Source: Bdellovibrio sp. CG10_big_fil_rev_8_21_14_0_10_47_8
Lineage (GTDB): Bacteria > Bdellovibrionota > Bdellovibrionia > Bdellovibrionales > Bdellovibrionaceae
Length of the DNA: 7,158 nucleotides
Reading direction: 5' to 3'
NCBI GenBank assembly: GCA_002773975.1
Contig: PEZR01000048.1
Location: 1 to 7,158, forward strand
Both the position numbers and the translations under genes were made by a program. The number at the start of each line of letters is the position of its first letter. Position 1 is the stretch's first letter. Shown one piece after another: positions 5,686 through 7,158 of this stretch. The notes under the pieces are model-generated. The model ran no database searches, was not told the origin of the DNA, and saw only the letters and a list, made by a program, of their open reading frames with translations.

Positions 5686-6142
5686 CAAGGTTGTCAGCGG
5701 AGAAAAAACCACCTTTTCCGCTATAATCTATAAGGGCCATTTCGAACGCGACGGTCAAATGCTTGGATCCGTTCAAGTTCATGTCGAGAAGATCATCTTT
5801 TCTGCAAAGCTGAATGGCCAGGGGGCTCCGACGGACAACAAATACTTTGTGTTCGGTGAAAACGGAGAATATTTTGCCGCCCACCTGATTCAAGGAAAAC
5901 CCAACTTTGATGCCATTTTGAGTGTGAGTCATCCCTATCAATTCAATGAATTGATCTGCAATCGACGATACTGCCCTGGCAGCCATCTGGTTCCAATCCG
6001 TGACTCTCAGCTACCAATCACACTCAGTCCAGAACTGGGCAAAGATATTCCCCTGCCAGGAGAGTCTCTCGGTCAGTTTGGTGGGATCCTAGCGGACACA
6101 AAAAAAGTGATCTATTTCGAGCAAGGAGATCTAGCCAAGTAA
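5675..6142 (+). CDS. Hypothetical protein, 155 residues, family not recognised
   Basis: I do not recognise this protein. It reads as a mainly beta protein, with alternating strands such as GSVQVHVEKIIFSAKL (31-46) and KYFVFGENGEYFAAHLI (56-72). Two cysteines lie close together (NRRYC region, near residues 95-100) and a Pro-rich segment sits near 105-130. There is no membrane segment and no signal peptide from the ATG at 5675. TAA at 5672-5674 blocks any longer start in frame. Codon choice looks like a real gene, and the antisense frame over 5603-5986 is less convincing. There is no ribosome binding site at its ATG; translation may depend on the short frame at 5644-5685. It faces the converging regulator gene, with 43 bases between stop codons and no clear hairpin there. 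Confidence 0.6.
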   Translation: MDLSKVVSGEKTTFSAIIYKGHFERDGQMLGSVQVHVEKIIFSAKLNGQGAPTDNKYFVFGENGEYFAAHLIQGKPNFDAILSVSHPYQFNELICNRRYCPGSHLVPIRDSQLPITLSPELGKDIPLPGESLGQFGGILADTKKVIYFEQGDLAK

Positions 6143-6185
6143 GGCAAAAGTGCTATGAAAAAAATGATGATCAGATATTTCGAAT

Positions 6186-7158
6186 CTAAGCCGCGATTTT
6201 ATACCCACACTCTGAGCAGAACTTGGCGTTGGCGATCAGTTCTGCTGAACATTGGGGGCAGCCGTCGGATTTTTTGGTGGCTTTGGCTTCTTCTTCGCTC
6301 ATGTCGACAAAACCTTTTTCATTCCACTTTTCGATTTCTTTGAGAATTCTCCAGATTTTTTGAGTCATCTTGAATTCTCGAACGTCGAACTGCAGAACAA
6401 CAGTGCCATCTTGACGAGTCTGTCGTTTTGCAAACACTCCTTTTTGCTCCAGGCGTGCAAAATGATCGGTGTTCAGCTGAATATTCATATCTTGTTTGAA
6501 GCGCTCCAGGGTTTTTTGATAATCCACGGTCACGACTCCATACCGATCAAGCTCGAGGCCTTCAGAGATGGCGATGAACTCGTTCAAGAATCCCGTAGTA
6601 AAGTCATCAACCTTTAAGATCTCACTTTTGCTATCACCTTTGAAATAATAGTACTGATAGAATTCGAAAAAAGCCTCGAGCGATGGCAGATGATGAACAC
6701 AGATTTTCATGATTTGCTCGGGTCCTTCGGGATCTTCAGGGGGGCGACCCATTTCAAGCTCAGCCATTTTCAATTTTACAAGCAGACAAACTGCTTGCTC
6801 TAAACGGAGCGGAGACTCACCAAAGATTCTTTGAGAGTACTGTTTGCACAAGGGCCATTCGATCCAGACTTTGTTTTTATCTTTCTCGTCCCTGGTCCCC
6901 TTGTGATTCAGGACGTGAAAAAGAGAGCCATAAAGCTTTGCAACTTGGTCCTCGGGGCAGGGGCGAGTGTCTTTGGTCATTTTGCTGGATTTGACTTCGT
7001 TCAAAGAGACCTTTACTCGGTCGATCAGCGATTTGATCAGCACCTTGATCATCTGAGGCGAGGTATCAATGGTCTGGCGAAAGACTTCGACGGGAATGTC
7101 GACGACTTTGGTGTCGGTGGTGGCAATGGCTGAGAAGGCATGATTAGGAGCTCCCGCG
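6186..7158 (-). CDS. CNB-fold protein with C-terminal zinc ribbon, 5' end outside window
   Basis: The frame has no stop up to the right edge, so the Met at 7052 is internal and the gene starts outside; 323 residues are visible. Residues 1-50 resemble the end of a cyclic-nucleotide-binding (CRP-type) domain: SAIATTDTKVVDIPVEVF (9-26), then TSPQMIKVLIKSLIDRVK (32-49), which fits the last strands and the C-helix. The usual phosphate-binding Arg of the PRSA motif seems replaced (His6 in my alignment), so nucleotide binding is doubtful. Two helical, possibly winged-helix segments follow, near 72-135 and 215-265. The C-terminus is a zinc ribbon: C300, C303, C314 and C317 as CX2C-X10-CX2C. A DNA- or protein-binding regulator is likely. 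The family is only partly recognised and the specific signal is unknown. Confidence 0.75.
   Translation of the reverse strand, partial: AGAPNHAFSAIATTDTKVVDIPVEVFRQTIDTSPQMIKVLIKSLIDRVKVSLNEVKSSKMTKDTRPCPEDQVAKLYGSLFHVLNHKGTRDEKDKNKVWIEWPLCKQYSQRIFGESPLRLEQAVCLLVKLKMAELEMGRPPEDPEGPEQIMKICVHHLPSLEAFFEFYQYYYFKGDSKSEILKVDDFTTGFLNEFIAISEGLELDRYGVVTVDYQKTLERFKQDMNIQLNTDHFARLEQKGVFAKRQTRQDGTVVLQFDVREFKMTQKIWRILKEIEKWNEKGFVDMSEEEAKATKKSDGCPQCSAELIANAKFCSECGYKIAA

Noticed and set aside
5603..5986. Minus-strand open frame of 127 codons opposite the orphan gene
   Set aside because: The plus-strand frame has the more natural composition and codon use. The antisense one has no motif and would run into the A/T-rich tract. 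Confidence in this choice is moderate.
6143..6185. Possible terminator between the orphan gene and the regulator gene
   Set aside because: A run of seven A's is present (T's on the minus strand), but no stable stem precedes it on either strand.
6155..6343. Plus-strand frame beginning with a Met/Lys-rich start
   Set aside because: It is antisense to the zinc ribbon coding region of the minus-strand regulator, and its Trp/Arg-rich translation looks non-coding.
6831..7133. Plus-strand frame of 100 codons near the right edge
   Set aside because: It is antisense to the CNB-like and following region of the regulator, whose frame is open through the edge and shows a recognisable fold.
1..7158. CRISPR array, insertion sequence, tRNA or rRNA
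   Set aside because: No regularly spaced repeats, transposase motifs, terminal repeats or recognisable RNA gene were seen on either strand.

Overview
The window is a gene-dense stretch of moderate GC from a Gram-negative bacterium. A lipoprotein signal peptide carries an N-terminal Cys, and there is a putative exported subtilase, a TolB-like propeller lipoprotein and a cyclic-nucleotide-binding-fold protein ending in a zinc ribbon. This mix suggests a Bdellovibrionota-like or other deltaproteobacterial-type genome. That assignment is inferred from gene content and protein style only, because no rRNA or other marker gene is present.

Layout. Positions 1-1602 (+) hold the C-terminal part of a subtilisin-family (S8) serine protease whose N-terminus lies off the left edge. 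It converges, with only 7 bases between stop codons, on a minus-strand pair: a PD40/TolB-like propeller lipoprotein (1610-2689) and the upstream adenine glycosylase gene mutY (2611-3729), which overlap by 79 bases. An intrinsic terminator for the protease gene lies inside the 3' coding end of the lipoprotein gene. A 51-base divergent spacer separates mutY from an agmatinase-type ureohydrolase (3781-4752, +). A 139-base gap with two inverted repeats follows, then a two-gene HEPN/minimal-nucleotidyltransferase module (4892-5248 and 5245-5556, +; HI0074/HI0073 type, related to HepT/MntA toxin-antitoxin pairs). Next come an almost pure A/T inverted repeat, a 13-codon reading frame with a strong Shine-Dalgarno site, and an unrecognised 155-residue protein (5675-6142, +). 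The right end is a minus-strand gene (6186 to the edge) that stays open through the window border. Its first visible residues are the end of a cyclic-nucleotide-binding fold and its last are a CX2C-X10-CX2C zinc ribbon.

How the genes relate. mutY and the lipoprotein gene are probably co-transcribed, and the two toxin-antitoxin-like genes are translationally coupled (GTGA overlap). The other genes look like independent units: DNA repair, guanidino-compound metabolism, secretion/envelope and regulation. No mobile element, CRISPR array, tRNA or rRNA was seen. The best candidates for further work are the HepT/MntA-like module, the CNB-zinc ribbon regulator, the mutY/lipoprotein overlap with its A8 slippery run, and the leader frame before the orphan gene.
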